From NCBI RefSeq assembly GCF_001514495.1, contig NZ_BCNM01000009.1, forward strand, positions 186,001-250,000: a DNA stretch of 64,000 nucleotides, in the 5' to 3' direction. Position numbers and translations under genes: made by a program. The DNA comes from Paenibacillus pabuli NBRC 13638 (lineage in GTDB: Bacteria; Bacillota; Bacilli; Paenibacillales; Paenibacillaceae). The notes below the pieces were generated by a model. The model was not told where the DNA came from. It worked only from the letters and a program-made list of their open reading frames with translations, and searched no databases. Positions 7,308-16,353 of this stretch are shown in pieces. Numbering within the stretch: position 1 is the first letter of the stretch; each line of letters starts with the position of its first letter.

Positions 7308-8822
7308 ATGAAGAACTACATTAACCCCGTGATTCCGGGCTTCTATCCTGATCCCAGCATCTGTCGGGTAGACGAAGATTATTATCTGGTAACCAGCACA
7401 TTTGAATATTTCCCGGGTGTACCCCTTTTCCACAGTAAAGATCTGGTGAATTGGCGCCAGATCGGTCATGTTCTCACTTCTGTCGAACAGCTTCCGCTCG
7501 CCAATGCGGGCAGTTCCGGCGGCATTTATGCGCCGACCATACGCCACCATGATGGTTGGTTCTACGTGGCAACTACCAATGTAAGCGGAGGTGGCAATTT
7601 CTATGTACGAAGCAGGCAGCCTGAAGGACCTTGGTCCGATCCCATTTTTGTTACCCAGGACGGTATAGATCCCTCCCTATTCTTTGATAACGATGGTCGT
7701 GTATACTTTCAATCCGCCTGTAATGGCGCTGAGGGTGAAGGGATCTACCAATGTGAAATTGACATCTTGACAGGTCACAAACTGACAGAGAGCCAATTCA
7801 TCTGGAGGGGAACCGGCGGTGCTGCACCTGAAGCCCCTCATCTGTACAAAATAAATGGTTTCTATTATCTAATGATTGCCGAAGGGGGAACCGAATACGG
7901 GCATATGGAAACCATCGCGCGAAGCACTGATCCATACGGGCCGTTCGTTCCCTGCCCTCACAATCCGATCCTGTCGAATCGAAGCATGAAAAGCAGTATT
8001 CACGCCACTGGGCATGCGGATCTTGTGCAAGCTCATGACGGGAGCTGGTGGGCGGTATGCCTGGGAATACGTCCTGCCTCTTATCCGATGCGTCACCATT
8101 TGGGGCGTGAGACATTCCTCGCACCCGTGTCCTGGACAAGTGACGGCTGGCCGATAATGGGTCATAACGGACAAATCGAGCCTGTCATGACCCGTCCGCA
8201 GCTGCCTGAAGTCCGGTGGCCCTACAAGGCAATTCGGGATGATTTTGACAAGCCATCGCTCGGTCTGGACTGGATATTCCTGCGGAACCCGACTCCCGGG
8301 AGTTGGTCACTGAACGAACACCCGGGCCACCTTGTCCTGCGAGGGAACGCTATGTCTCTTAATGATGGTGGAAATCCAGCCTTTATAGGTCGTCGCTTAA
8401 GCCATTTTTTATGCAACATCGCTGCCAAACTGAACTTTGAGCCAACCTACGATGGAGACGAAGCGGGATTGACCGTCCATATGAATGAGAACTATCATTA
8501 TGATTTGGCTATAAAGCGGATTGATGGTCAGAAAAAAATGATATTTCGGCGAACGGTCGGTTCATTAAGAACCGAGGAAATTCAGGATTGCGGAGCAGGA
8601 CCTGCGATATTACAGATTCAGGCCCAGCGTGATACTTTTACTTTCTCCGTACAGCAAGGTTCAACAACTGCTGCCATACTTGGCTCGGGCGAAACACATC
8701 TGCTCTCTACTGAAGTGGCAGGTGGCTTCACAGGAATCATTATGGCCATGTATGCCCACGCCCCATCGGGAGAAGGTGCCCTCAGCATGTTCGATTGGTT
8801 TGACTACGAACCGCTGGATTAA
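7308..8822 (+). CDS. GH43 beta-xylosidase / alpha-L-arabinofuranosidase
   Basis: A 504-residue glycosidase without a signal peptide. The five-bladed propeller is clear: INPVIPGFYPDPSICR with base Asp15, GIDPSLFFDNDG with the pKa-modulating Asp, and GTGGAAPEAPHLYK with the acid Glu. A C-terminal beta-sandwich (about 310-500) like that of two-domain xylosidases follows. It probably removes xylose or arabinose from imported xylo- or arabino-oligosaccharides in the cytosol; the substrate cannot be fixed by eye. AGGAG is 6 nt before the ATG, and the spacing after the binding-protein gene implies one transcript. Confidence 0.9.
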   Translation: MKNYINPVIPGFYPDPSICRVDEDYYLVTSTFEYFPGVPLFHSKDLVNWRQIGHVLTSVEQLPLANAGSSGGIYAPTIRHHDGWFYVATTNVSGGGNFYVRSRQPEGPWSDPIFVTQDGIDPSLFFDNDGRVYFQSACNGAEGEGIYQCEIDILTGHKLTESQFIWRGTGGAAPEAPHLYKINGFYYLMIAEGGTEYGHMETIARSTDPYGPFVPCPHNPILSNRSMKSSIHATGHADLVQAHDGSWWAVCLGIRPASYPMRHHLGRETFLAPVSWTSDGWPIMGHNGQIEPVMTRPQLPEVRWPYKAIRDDFDKPSLGLDWIFLRNPTPGSWSLNEHPGHLVLRGNAMSLNDGGNPAFIGRRLSHFLCNIAAKLNFEPTYDGDEAGLTVHMNENYHYDLAIKRIDGQKKMIFRRTVGSLRTEEIQDCGAGPAILQIQAQRDTFTFSVQQGSTTAAILGSGETHLLSTEVAGGFTGIIMAMYAHAPSGEGALSMFDWFDYEPLD

Positions 8823-8880
8823 ATAATGGTGTGACCTTCGAATTTTAATGTAAAAACTATAATATTACCTCTATAAAATT

Positions 8881-8953
8881 ATCCCCTTCAAGTAGATACT
8901 CTTTAAAAAGCCTTGTGTGGTAACATAAGGAAAGGAGTGAACTTGAAGGGGAT
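8881..8953 (+). repeat. Long nested hairpin, possible terminator or regulatory RNA
   Basis: Perfect 13-bp outer arms (8881-8893 and 8941-8953, ATCCCCTTCAAGT and its complement) enclose ACTCTTT / AAGGAGT and CCTTGTG / CATAAGG pairings, forming one long stem. A T-rich run follows, so it may terminate the GH43 transcript. The right arm also carries AAAGGAG followed 5 nt later by a TTG. Confidence 0.65.
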
Positions 8954-8978
8954 TTTGCTATTGTTATTTTTCCATTAA
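8943..8978 (+). CDS. Candidate 11-residue hydrophobic leader peptide
   Basis: TTG at 8943 lies 5 nt after AAAGGAG and opens an 11-codon frame (MKGILLLLFFH) ended by TAA. The ribosome site and start codon lie in the hairpin 8881-8953 and would be sequestered when it folds. The composition is hydrophobic. It may be coincidental; nothing else supports expression. Confidence 0.2.
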   Translation: MKGILLLLFFH

Positions 8979-9160
8979 CTCTTTCAAGAGACTTTCTGCA
9001 CGACTCTTCTTAGATTCAGAAAAGATTCATTGATTTATTATAGAAGTTCTCCTAATATTTTTAGTAGGAACACCCAGCAGCTCGGCATCATGGTAATACT
9101 TCACTGACTTTATGAGAGCGCTATCGCTGCAGCTCTAAAGAAAAACGGGAGGTTGCAGAT

Positions 9161-11461
9161 ATGAAATGGAATCACTTCAAGTCCAAGCTTCTGCTTAAGT
9201 ACACACTATCCTATATCTCCATTTTCCTTATACCTCTTGTTATATTAACCATCATTATTTATCACAATGCTGTGGACACGCTCCGTTCAGAGATTGAACA
9301 GACTAATGTCAATCAGTTGACCCAAGCAAAAACGGTCATTGATGACCGCATGAAGGAATTGCAGGACATCGCATTTCGTATCGCCTACGATGAGCAGCTA
9401 ACCCGTTACTGGACCCACCATCCCTACTATAGCCGGGAATCGATTAGTGCCTTGGTCAAATACAAAGCCACTAGTTCCATTATCGATGAGCTATTCCTGT
9501 TCTTTCGTGGAGATGATAGCATCTACTCGTCTCAGGGCTCTGAGAACCTGGATGTATTCACGGGCCGCTACAAATTTAATACATGGAACAAAACGGACAT
9601 GATCCGAGATTTGAATAATGTTCAGTTCCCCACGATACGACCAGCCGAGCAAGTCGTTCAAGGAACCAAAGTACCCAATTCCATGCTCGCCTACCTTGTA
9701 CCGATTGCACCTAACAATACGCCCGCCCACGGAACTGTCATGTACCTGATTCACGAGTCCAATCTGACCGGATTGATTGATTCCATCCTCAGCGACTACC
9801 ATGGGATGACTTATATTTTCGATAATTATGGGCAGGTGCTGGCCGCCAATTATAAGGGGGAAACCATTACCGAACAGGAAGTCAAAGCTCTGTTTGAACT
9901 TGATCCGGGAACACACAGCCTCTCCTTAAATCAAGAACCGCATTCGGTTGTGTCCGTCAAATCAGAAGCGGGCTGGACTTATGTAACCGCTATGCCAAGC
10001 AATCAATTTTTCAGCCGAATCGTCCATATTCGTACCTTTGTTGTTCTTGTTTTCTCCTTCGTCGTGGCGATGGGCACCATCCTTGCCATTATGTTGGCCC
10101 GGAGACAATACCATCCGATTTCAGATTTAATGGAGTTCATTCGGTTGAAGAATGATCCCGAAACATCTTCAACAACCAACGAGCTTGAATGGATTAAGAA
10201 AACGCTGCACGATTACAGTCAGCGCGTGGACCTTCAGGAGCCCTATGCTCGCAACCATATTCTGTTGATGCTGCTGAAGCACGGTCATACCGGAGATTTC
10301 CCCGCAGAATACACGGACAAGCTTGGTATTCACTTCAACCGATCCCATTATTTTGTCATGACCATGGGCTGGGAAATGCATGCTTTTCCTATCGGCGATA
10401 ACCCTGAACAGCGTACGGTCATGCAGCTGATGAGCGATTTAGAACTGCCGGAATTGTCTGCGTATGCTTACGGCGTGGAGCTTCCACAACCAGACCAACT
10501 GGCTCTCATTGTCGGATTTAATGCCGAAATTGGACATGAAGCCAGTCTGAAAGCTCGTATCGAGCCTATCGTCGAAAAGCTGCACAGAATGGTAACAGAA
10601 CACACCGGTATCGCTCCCGCAATCGGAATAGGCAACCGATATAGTTATCCGGAGCAGTTAAATCAGTCCTACATCGAGGCCTCGACTGCTCTGGAAGCAT
10701 CGATGCTGCATGGGCAGGGCAGCAGTACCTTCTTCAATGCCCTTTCCGGTTCAGGTTCTGAGGATTCTTCCTTCTGGGTCCCTAAGGATGTGCTGCTGAA
10801 ACTAGTTCAGAGCTTGAAACAGGGCAGTTACGATGTGGCGGTTCAGGTGGTATCGACCGCGTTAAATACCCTGAAATCCGAAATGCCGTCTGTACCGCTG
10901 CTGCGCTGCATCTGCTTTGATATTCTGAATACGATGCTCAAAACGGCCTCGGAACTTGGCATTCATCACGTAGTTAATCAACTTCCAAGGATCACTTCCT
11001 ACGACTCATTGGAGGATTTGGAGAAAAAACTGACAGGACTTGCCGCCGAGATCTGTGCCCATGTCGAGGCGAAGAGCGAGACGGAAGAAAGCTCCCTGAT
11101 GGATGAAATCGTTGCTTATATTGATGCCAATTTCTCGGATTATGATCTTAGCCTGGGTACGATTTCATCGAAATTCACGATCTCTTCATCGTATTTCAGC
11201 CGTTCCTTCAAAGAGAAGATCGGCATGAACTTTACCCAATATATCTGGCAGAAACGGATGGATGAGGTCATCCGACTGCTGCTGCATACTACCGACCCGT
11301 TAAAAGATATCATCACTCGCGTCGGTTATCTGGACACACCGAACTTCATCCGCAAATTCAAAAAAGAGACCGGTTATACCCCAGGGCAGTACCGCAAAAT
11401 GCACCGTCCCAACGACTCCTCCGATTCCCCGGATGATGATGACGAGGAATGCCTTGGATAA
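9161..11461 (+). CDS. Membrane-anchored AraC-type sensor-regulator (YesS-like)
   Basis: A 766-residue one-component transmembrane regulator. A first membrane helix (about 12-32) is followed by an extracytoplasmic sensor region (33-285, Cache-like) and a second helix (about 288-312), then a linker and a C-terminal AraC DNA-binding domain (655-750, with two helix-turn-helices and a YTPGQYRKM end). Relatives sense extracellular sugars, or the state of a binding protein, and activate LplABC-type transporter genes. GGGAGG lies 8 nt before the ATG. It is convergent with the glycan operon at 11.6-21.2 kb, whose activator it most likely is. The C-terminal tail is very acidic. Confidence 0.88.
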   Translation: MKWNHFKSKLLLKYTLSYISIFLIPLVILTIIIYHNAVDTLRSEIEQTNVNQLTQAKTVIDDRMKELQDIAFRIAYDEQLTRYWTHHPYYSRESISALVKYKATSSIIDELFLFFRGDDSIYSSQGSENLDVFTGRYKFNTWNKTDMIRDLNNVQFPTIRPAEQVVQGTKVPNSMLAYLVPIAPNNTPAHGTVMYLIHESNLTGLIDSILSDYHGMTYIFDNYGQVLAANYKGETITEQEVKALFELDPGTHSLSLNQEPHSVVSVKSEAGWTYVTAMPSNQFFSRIVHIRTFVVLVFSFVVAMGTILAIMLARRQYHPISDLMEFIRLKNDPETSSTTNELEWIKKTLHDYSQRVDLQEPYARNHILLMLLKHGHTGDFPAEYTDKLGIHFNRSHYFVMTMGWEMHAFPIGDNPEQRTVMQLMSDLELPELSAYAYGVELPQPDQLALIVGFNAEIGHEASLKARIEPIVEKLHRMVTEHTGIAPAIGIGNRYSYPEQLNQSYIEASTALEASMLHGQGSSTFFNALSGSGSEDSSFWVPKDVLLKLVQSLKQGSYDVAVQVVSTALNTLKSEMPSVPLLRCICFDILNTMLKTASELGIHHVVNQLPRITSYDSLEDLEKKLTGLAAEICAHVEAKSETEESSLMDEIVAYIDANFSDYDLSLGTISSKFTISSSYFSRSFKEKIGMNFTQYIWQKRMDEVIRLLLHTTDPLKDIITRVGYLDTPNFIRKFKKETGYTPGQYRKMHRPNDSSDSPDDDDEECLG

Positions 11462-11485
11462 TGGAAGGCTTCGTGAAATAAATAG

Positions 11486-11524
11486 AAACCTCCCCGAACC
11501 TTTTGGTTAGGGGAGGTTTTGTAT
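11486..11524. terminator. Bidirectional terminator
   Basis: The stem AAACCTCCCC / GGGGAGGTTT (11486-11495, 11510-11519) with inner AACC / GGTT pairing is followed by T on both strands. It ends the membrane AraC gene and the convergent glycan operon. Confidence 0.88.
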
Positions 11525-11574
11525 GTTTTTGGCTCATTTAGTAAAGCCGATCCTTCGCATCCGACTCTCTTCTT

Positions 11575-12621
11575 CTATTTCCCTACCGGAACATCTTGAA
11601 GTCCTTGATGTATTGCACCCAACAGACGATGGGTCGGATCACAGCCGTATTCCCAGAACATAATACCAGCCAGTCCCTGATCCTTCACGTAATCGCATTT
11701 GCACTGAATCGATTCTTCATCATCATAAGATATTAGGCTGGACCCATTAAAGAGAAACGGAGCGCATGCTTCCTCATCCCAATAACGGACGAAACCATTC
11801 TTGTTGATGTACTTCGCTTCCAGTTCGGCAAATGCCGGACCGTAGCCGCCTGTACTACCGGCCATTTGGTGAAGGCCGTGGTTTCGGTCAGGAACCTCAG
11901 TCCAGATCCGGGAGTAGAACGCAGCACCGATAACGATCTTCTCCTTTGGTACGCCGGCACGGATGAACAAGTTCACGGAAGCATCTGTACTAATTCGGAA
12001 CAGATCTCCGGTTGGTGTATACAGATTCGTATGATGTCCGGTCAGAACCTGAAAACCGCCGCGCATATCATAGGTCATCAACTGCACAAAGTCCAGGTAC
12101 TGCTGCACCTCAGCCATCTCTGTACCGTCTACGTAGTATTGATCAGCCCCTGCCGCAATGGTGAGCAGATAATGACGGCCATCCTCGGAGCCCTTGGCAT
12201 CCAGCGTTTCCCGGATCGTTTTGAGAAGTAAGGTGAAATTCCGTTTGTCATCAGGACTGGATGCGATACCAGCTTCACCGTAAGAAGGATACTCCCAGTC
12301 CAGATCGATTCCGTCAAAAGGGTATTCCTCCAGCACCCTAACCGCTGATGCGGCCATACTGTCCCTCCCCGCCTGGGTTGAGGCAGCTTCAGAGAAACCA
12401 CCAGCGCTCCATCCGCCTACGGACAGCAGCACCGTTAGATTCGGATGCTCCCGCTTAATATTCCGGATAACCTCTTCGTTTTTTAAATGCTCAGTGGTGA
12501 TTTCATCATTCTTGACATGTCCAAAGGCTACATTCAGATGTGTTAACTTCAACAGATCCTCATCTGTTATGTCGGGAAGAACAGAATCGACGACATAACC
12601 AGCAGCAATATATTCCGTCAT
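11575..12621 (-). CDS. GH18 glycosidase, cytosolic (chitinase/ENGase type)
   Basis: A 348-residue GH18 TIM barrel without a signal peptide. The catalytic DxxDxDxE motif is intact (FDGIDLDWEYP; acid Glu about 110), preceded by LLSVGGWSAGGF and followed by QLMTYDMRGG and GIMFWEYGCD, all GH18 landmarks. These enzymes cut beta-1,4 GlcNAc linkages by substrate assistance, so chitooligosaccharides or the chitobiose core of N-glycans are likely substrates. The ATG at 12621 has CGGAG 8 nt upstream. It is the last gene of the seven-gene operon, 5 nt after the transglutaminase-fold gene. A cytosolic location implies imported substrates. Confidence 0.88.
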   Translation of the reverse strand: MTEYIAAGYVVDSVLPDITDEDLLKLTHLNVAFGHVKNDEITTEHLKNEEVIRNIKREHPNLTVLLSVGGWSAGGFSEAASTQAGRDSMAASAVRVLEEYPFDGIDLDWEYPSYGEAGIASSPDDKRNFTLLLKTIRETLDAKGSEDGRHYLLTIAAGADQYYVDGTEMAEVQQYLDFVQLMTYDMRGGFQVLTGHHTNLYTPTGDLFRISTDASVNLFIRAGVPKEKIVIGAAFYSRIWTEVPDRNHGLHQMAGSTGGYGPAFAELEAKYINKNGFVRYWDEEACAPFLFNGSSLISYDDEESIQCKCDYVKDQGLAGIMFWEYGCDPTHRLLGAIHQGLQDVPVGK

Positions 12622-12626
12622 TCTCT

Positions 12627-15260
12627 TCACTCCGATCCATTCAATGATTGAGATATCGCAGCAGCAATCTGCAGAGCTTCCTTGCCTGTACCAATCTTGT
12701 ACCCGGAGGCCGAGTATCGGATTTGATCCTGATTATCCAGCACGAACAGATGCGGATAGCCCGCTTCGTGAGCGGCAGGTTTCGAAATGAAACCGGACAA
12801 GGACGCATAGCTTGAATCCCGGACAAAAATCGTACGTACCGGCAGCTTCGGATAAACCCCATAGTCAAAGGAGGCGTTCCATTCTGTATCTCCGATCACC
12901 AGCACGATTGGCACACCCAGCTTATCCAGCGGTTCAGCCAGCTCACACAGCTCACGAATCAGATGCTTGGTCGGTTCCCGTTCTGGTTCAATCCACGCAG
13001 CAATGGCCCCCTCTGATCCCAGAAGAGCCTTCATTACCACCTCTGAACCATCCAGACGAGTCAGCTCATTGCCGGTTGCCAGTTGGCCAAGCACAGGGAT
13101 GTCTACCACCGTCTCGCGATAAGTCAGTACTACTTCCGTGGTGTCTCCAGCACGAACGGTGCAGTAAATGAAGCGGACTCTTACCGTTCCATCTTTCAGA
13201 CGGATACCAGTCGTTAAGCGATAAGCTCCCGGTTCAACCTCAAATGGATCGCTGTAGATATCGGTGTGACCATATGGATAAATCAGCGTTTTGTACACGC
13301 CATCCTCCAGACGGGCCAACGAGAAATTCTCCGCATAGGATGCTGACGGCACATCCTCCCGAGCCTCAGAATCCTTGAGAAGTTGCAGCATCCCCCAGCT
13401 TGAGCTCTCCTGATTTCGAGAAGAGGTGAGACTGAACACCGCATCCTCCCAGCCTTTGTCACTAAGATACTGCGGTTTCTGCTCGCTCGGATGCAATCTG
13501 GCCGGAATGCCCAAACTCCGGCACACAGCGACAAACAGAATATCAAGCGACTGTGGATCTCCCTTCATCAGGCTGTAAGTACCTACAGGGTTTCCCTTGC
13601 CTTTCAGGTTAGGGAGATCCTCATAATACGAATAGCTCTGTTCCAGCTTGCATACAAGCTTCGAAGGATCTTCCCTGAACGCCGCTGCTTCTTCCTCGGA
13701 ATAAGCATTCTGGAATACGGATCGATAAGGCACCATCATTTCATAGGAGATTCTTGGGCACAGGATGTACTTCACAAACGTCTCTTCTGCCCATTGTCCA
13801 CGCTGCGAAAGTGAACCTATAAGATGATCGTCCAGTGTCAGCCGAAAAGTATCGATCAAGTCTTTTTCGTTCATCGACTCCAGCAACTGTAGTGGCCACT
13901 CACCAAATTCACTGGAACGTTCCTCTAGGAAAGCAGCGATTTCGCGGCTGTTGCCCCGTGCCTTCTGTAGAATATCCCATACCTGCTCCGGAGGCAGTCC
14001 AGTTGTATGAGCCAATGCAAATGCATCTTCCTCACTCAGGAATGTATCCTCATATCCACTCCGAATCTTCGTGCCTTCCTCCAGGCGGCGGTTGTGATCC
14101 CGGATCTTCTCTTCCGGTAATGCAGTCACCACTTCTCCCTCCCCTTCCGGAGGAGGAACCATATCAAAATCCACGATCCCTGATGGCTGCTCTGACGAAT
14201 CCAACATGAGCTCAACATGATCGCCGTCCTGAGCTTTGAATAGAACTTCACCCCACTTGCCACCACTAACCGCACGAATCACTAGGTCGCCATGACCTGT
14301 CTTAAAGGAAGCATCTCCCTGTGCATCAGTCTTGATTTCGGCGATGGGATAAAATTCAGCACTATTGTATAGCTCAAAGCGGACACTCGCTTCAGGCACG
14401 GGCGCACCCTGCTCATTTATTACCTTCACGCAGATGGTATGCGCTGGCGCATAGTTCTCCAGTAAATTGATCTCCGTATATCCCTTCTCTGAGAGTGTTA
14501 TATCCTCGGGTCCCGGATAGTCCGCAAATATTCTCGTATTAATCAGCATGGCCCTGCGGGCTGGCGGACTGAACCACCCTTGATTCAATCCGGCTTCCGG
14601 CTCGCATGCCCCAATGTAATACCACTGGCCGTCCGCCCAGGCTTCTACCCAAGCATGATTGCTGTCACAGTGAGCCCAGCGTGGTGTGTAGACCTGACGG
14701 GCAGGTATGCCGATGCTACGAAGAGCGGCTACCGCCAGCGTGGATTCTTCTCCACAACGGCCGCGGGCATTCCGAATCATCGTCAGCGGCGATATCGTCC
14801 GCAGATCGCTGCCAATATAAGTCGCTTTCTCATGACACCAGTAATTGGTCTCCAGAATGGCATCCGCCATGGATAACTTCGCTGTCCGGTCAGCCAACTC
14901 GTCAAAGATAATGCCACGGAAATCTTCAATATTCTCTGTATTGATTCGATAGGGGAGCACAAAATGCAGAAACAGATGATCTGGTACGCGTCCCCCCCAA
15001 AGCACACGCTTCCGAATGTCCAGTGCCCGACGCACATGACTGAGGAACAGTTCCCCATCATAATCAGCCAGGTCGTTCACCGGCATGTAGGCATAAACAT
15101 ATTTCAAAGCCCATGCCTCTTCTTCAGTTAATGGCTGCTGAAACACATGAAACAGTTTATCTTTGCGGGCATCCGCAAAGTTTAACTTCTCCTGGAACTT
15201 CTGCTCGATCCGCTCCAAGGACTGTGCATCCATCGAGGACACCAAGGTTTGGCTGGTCAT
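12627..15260 (-). CDS. Large transglutaminase-fold protein with accessory domains
   Basis: An 877-residue cytosolic protein (no signal peptide). A transglutaminase/PNGase-like core lies at about 130-225, with Cys169 (RGRCGEES), His202 (SNHAWVEAW) and an acidic residue at 220 (ACEPE, Glu where Asp is usual). A carboxypeptidase-regulatory-like beta domain (about 268-345) follows. Next come a UBA-like helical stretch near 405-445 and a second, degenerate transglutaminase-like segment near 570-600 (SLDILFVAVCRSLGIPARLHP). The end resembles a thioredoxin/AhpC fold lacking CxxC. The superfamily includes peptide:N-glycanase and proteases. Its place between a CBM9-like gene and a GH18 gene suggests action on glycopeptides; substrate and reaction are inference. 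Confidence 0.75.
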   Translation of the reverse strand: MTSQTLVSSMDAQSLERIEQKFQEKLNFADARKDKLFHVFQQPLTEEEAWALKYVYAYMPVNDLADYDGELFLSHVRRALDIRKRVLWGGRVPDHLFLHFVLPYRINTENIEDFRGIIFDELADRTAKLSMADAILETNYWCHEKATYIGSDLRTISPLTMIRNARGRCGEESTLAVAALRSIGIPARQVYTPRWAHCDSNHAWVEAWADGQWYYIGACEPEAGLNQGWFSPPARRAMLINTRIFADYPGPEDITLSEKGYTEINLLENYAPAHTICVKVINEQGAPVPEASVRFELYNSAEFYPIAEIKTDAQGDASFKTGHGDLVIRAVSGGKWGEVLFKAQDGDHVELMLDSSEQPSGIVDFDMVPPPEGEGEVVTALPEEKIRDHNRRLEEGTKIRSGYEDTFLSEEDAFALAHTTGLPPEQVWDILQKARGNSREIAAFLEERSSEFGEWPLQLLESMNEKDLIDTFRLTLDDHLIGSLSQRGQWAEETFVKYILCPRISYEMMVPYRSVFQNAYSEEEAAAFREDPSKLVCKLEQSYSYYEDLPNLKGKGNPVGTYSLMKGDPQSLDILFVAVCRSLGIPARLHPSEQKPQYLSDKGWEDAVFSLTSSRNQESSSWGMLQLLKDSEAREDVPSASYAENFSLARLEDGVYKTLIYPYGHTDIYSDPFEVEPGAYRLTTGIRLKDGTVRVRFIYCTVRAGDTTEVVLTYRETVVDIPVLGQLATGNELTRLDGSEVVMKALLGSEGAIAAWIEPEREPTKHLIRELCELAEPLDKLGVPIVLVIGDTEWNASFDYGVYPKLPVRTIFVRDSSYASLSGFISKPAAHEAGYPHLFVLDNQDQIRYSASGYKIGTGKEALQIAAAISQSLNGSE

Positions 15261-15267
15261 CGCTAGC

Positions 15268-16290
15268 TCACTCCTTCCACAGCTTTCCGTCTTCCCGAAT
15301 GCAGATTAAATGTGTGCCGTCCGAGGAAGGCGTACTAATCTGGAATAGGCTACGGGTCGTTTCAATTACAGGCTGGCAAATCAATGTTTCCTCACCCATA
15401 AGTAACTTCACATCCTGCGTAAATTCACCATGGGCTTCAAAATAATTGCGTTCACGGTAATAGAGTCTGCGAAGCTCCCATTTGATTCGTTCGTCTTCCG
15501 GCAGCTCAAGGAACTGATCCGTTCCGTCATCCGAAAATACGACATATCCCCATAGCTCCGGATAATGCATGTTGATAATACCCATGGGCGACCAGACCCA
15601 GTTGTCCTCCGGATAAGGTTTGCCTGTATCCGGATTCAGCACCTTGCGGTACTCACCATCCTGCACCTCAGTCTGCCATTCCACCCGTGAGAAGTTGACA
15701 CGCCAGAACTCACCCGGTGCAGGAGGACGGTTGCCTTCTGCACATTCCTTTAGGCTGGTCCAGGGAATCGCGACCTCGACGCTCCATTTTCGGTTATCGG
15801 CGCCAGGTGTGTTCAGCTCCCCATCGATATGTACGGCTGTCTTGAGACCGCTGATATCCCAACCGTTGACCGGAGGTCCACCATCCCGATATGGCTTCAC
15901 CAATAACAGGTCCCATACCGTATTCAGCGCATTGATCTCGAACTCATAATATTGATGGGTATCCCCGTCGGGATCGATAAAAATCTCAAAATCATTGTCA
16001 TAGAAAATAACAGAATCCCGCTCGGTCAACGTAGCCCATATCTGATCTTCAATCAGTTCGGCAGCAAAGTAGAAATAGTCGTCATCCCACAGCATTTTTA
16101 CCCGAGTCTGTTTTCCGGGTTTCGGACGAAGATCCCCTTCGATATCAACGAAATCATCCGTCCAATGAGCTGCATCCCAGAACGCCTTATCTACGCGGCC
16201 GTCCAGCATCAGCGGTTCCTGCGCACGCTTGCATATATAATGTTTGGGAGCATACTCAATTTTCGGCTCAGGTACTCCACTTTGGTTCAT
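15268..16290 (-). CDS. CBM9-like carbohydrate-binding protein, cytosolic
   Basis: A 340-residue protein dominated by a CBM9-like (DOMON-type) beta-sandwich at about 20-235. It has the typical opening LDGRVDKAFWDAAHWTDDF, then MLWDDDYFYFAAEL, DNDFEIFIDPDGDTHQYYEFE and VEVAIPWTSL. No catalytic domain and no signal peptide are seen. Homologues bind glycans or accompany glycosidases; here it may hold oligosaccharide or glycopeptide in the cytosol. ATG at 16290 is preferred because the ATG at 16323 lies inside the intercistronic hairpin. It lies 7 nt before the transglutaminase-fold gene in the same operon. Confidence 0.8.
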   Translation of the reverse strand: MNQSGVPEPKIEYAPKHYICKRAQEPLMLDGRVDKAFWDAAHWTDDFVDIEGDLRPKPGKQTRVKMLWDDDYFYFAAELIEDQIWATLTERDSVIFYDNDFEIFIDPDGDTHQYYEFEINALNTVWDLLLVKPYRDGGPPVNGWDISGLKTAVHIDGELNTPGADNRKWSVEVAIPWTSLKECAEGNRPPAPGEFWRVNFSRVEWQTEVQDGEYRKVLNPDTGKPYPEDNWVWSPMGIINMHYPELWGYVVFSDDGTDQFLELPEDERIKWELRRLYYRERNYFEAHGEFTQDVKLLMGEETLICQPVIETTRSLFQISTPSSDGTHLICIREDGKLWKE

Positions 16291-16313
16291 ATCGCTCTCT
16301 CTCCGCTTCATGA

Positions 16314-16347
16314 GGGAGGGCATGCATCTATAGGTGCATGCCCTCCC
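16314..16347 (-). repeat. Intercistronic 13-bp perfect hairpin
   Basis: The arms GGGAGGGCATGCA (16314-16326) and TGCATGCCCTCCC (16335-16347) flank an 8-nt loop between the fucosidase and CBM9-like genes. No T-tract follows on the transcribed strand, so an mRNA processing or stability element is more likely than a terminator. Confidence 0.75.
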
Positions 16348-16353
16348 GTAATG

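Larger units (their letters stand above)
8823..9160 (+). other. Intergenic region before the membrane AraC regulator
   Basis: No protein-coding gene of normal length is visible. It holds the long hairpin at 8881-8953 with an 11-codon frame at its right arm, and presumably the promoter for the gene at 9161. A cre-like match near 9112 is imperfect and is not called. Confidence 0.6.

Noticed and set aside
6567..7550. 327-codon frame antisense to the sugar-binding protein gene
   Set aside because: It lies opposite a gene with a clear lipobox and family features, has no ribosome site and matches no family. It is a shadow frame.
9112..9127. cre-like sequence before the membrane AraC gene
   Set aside because: ATGAGAGCGCTATCGC has the central CG but misses at least two consensus positions at the right end.
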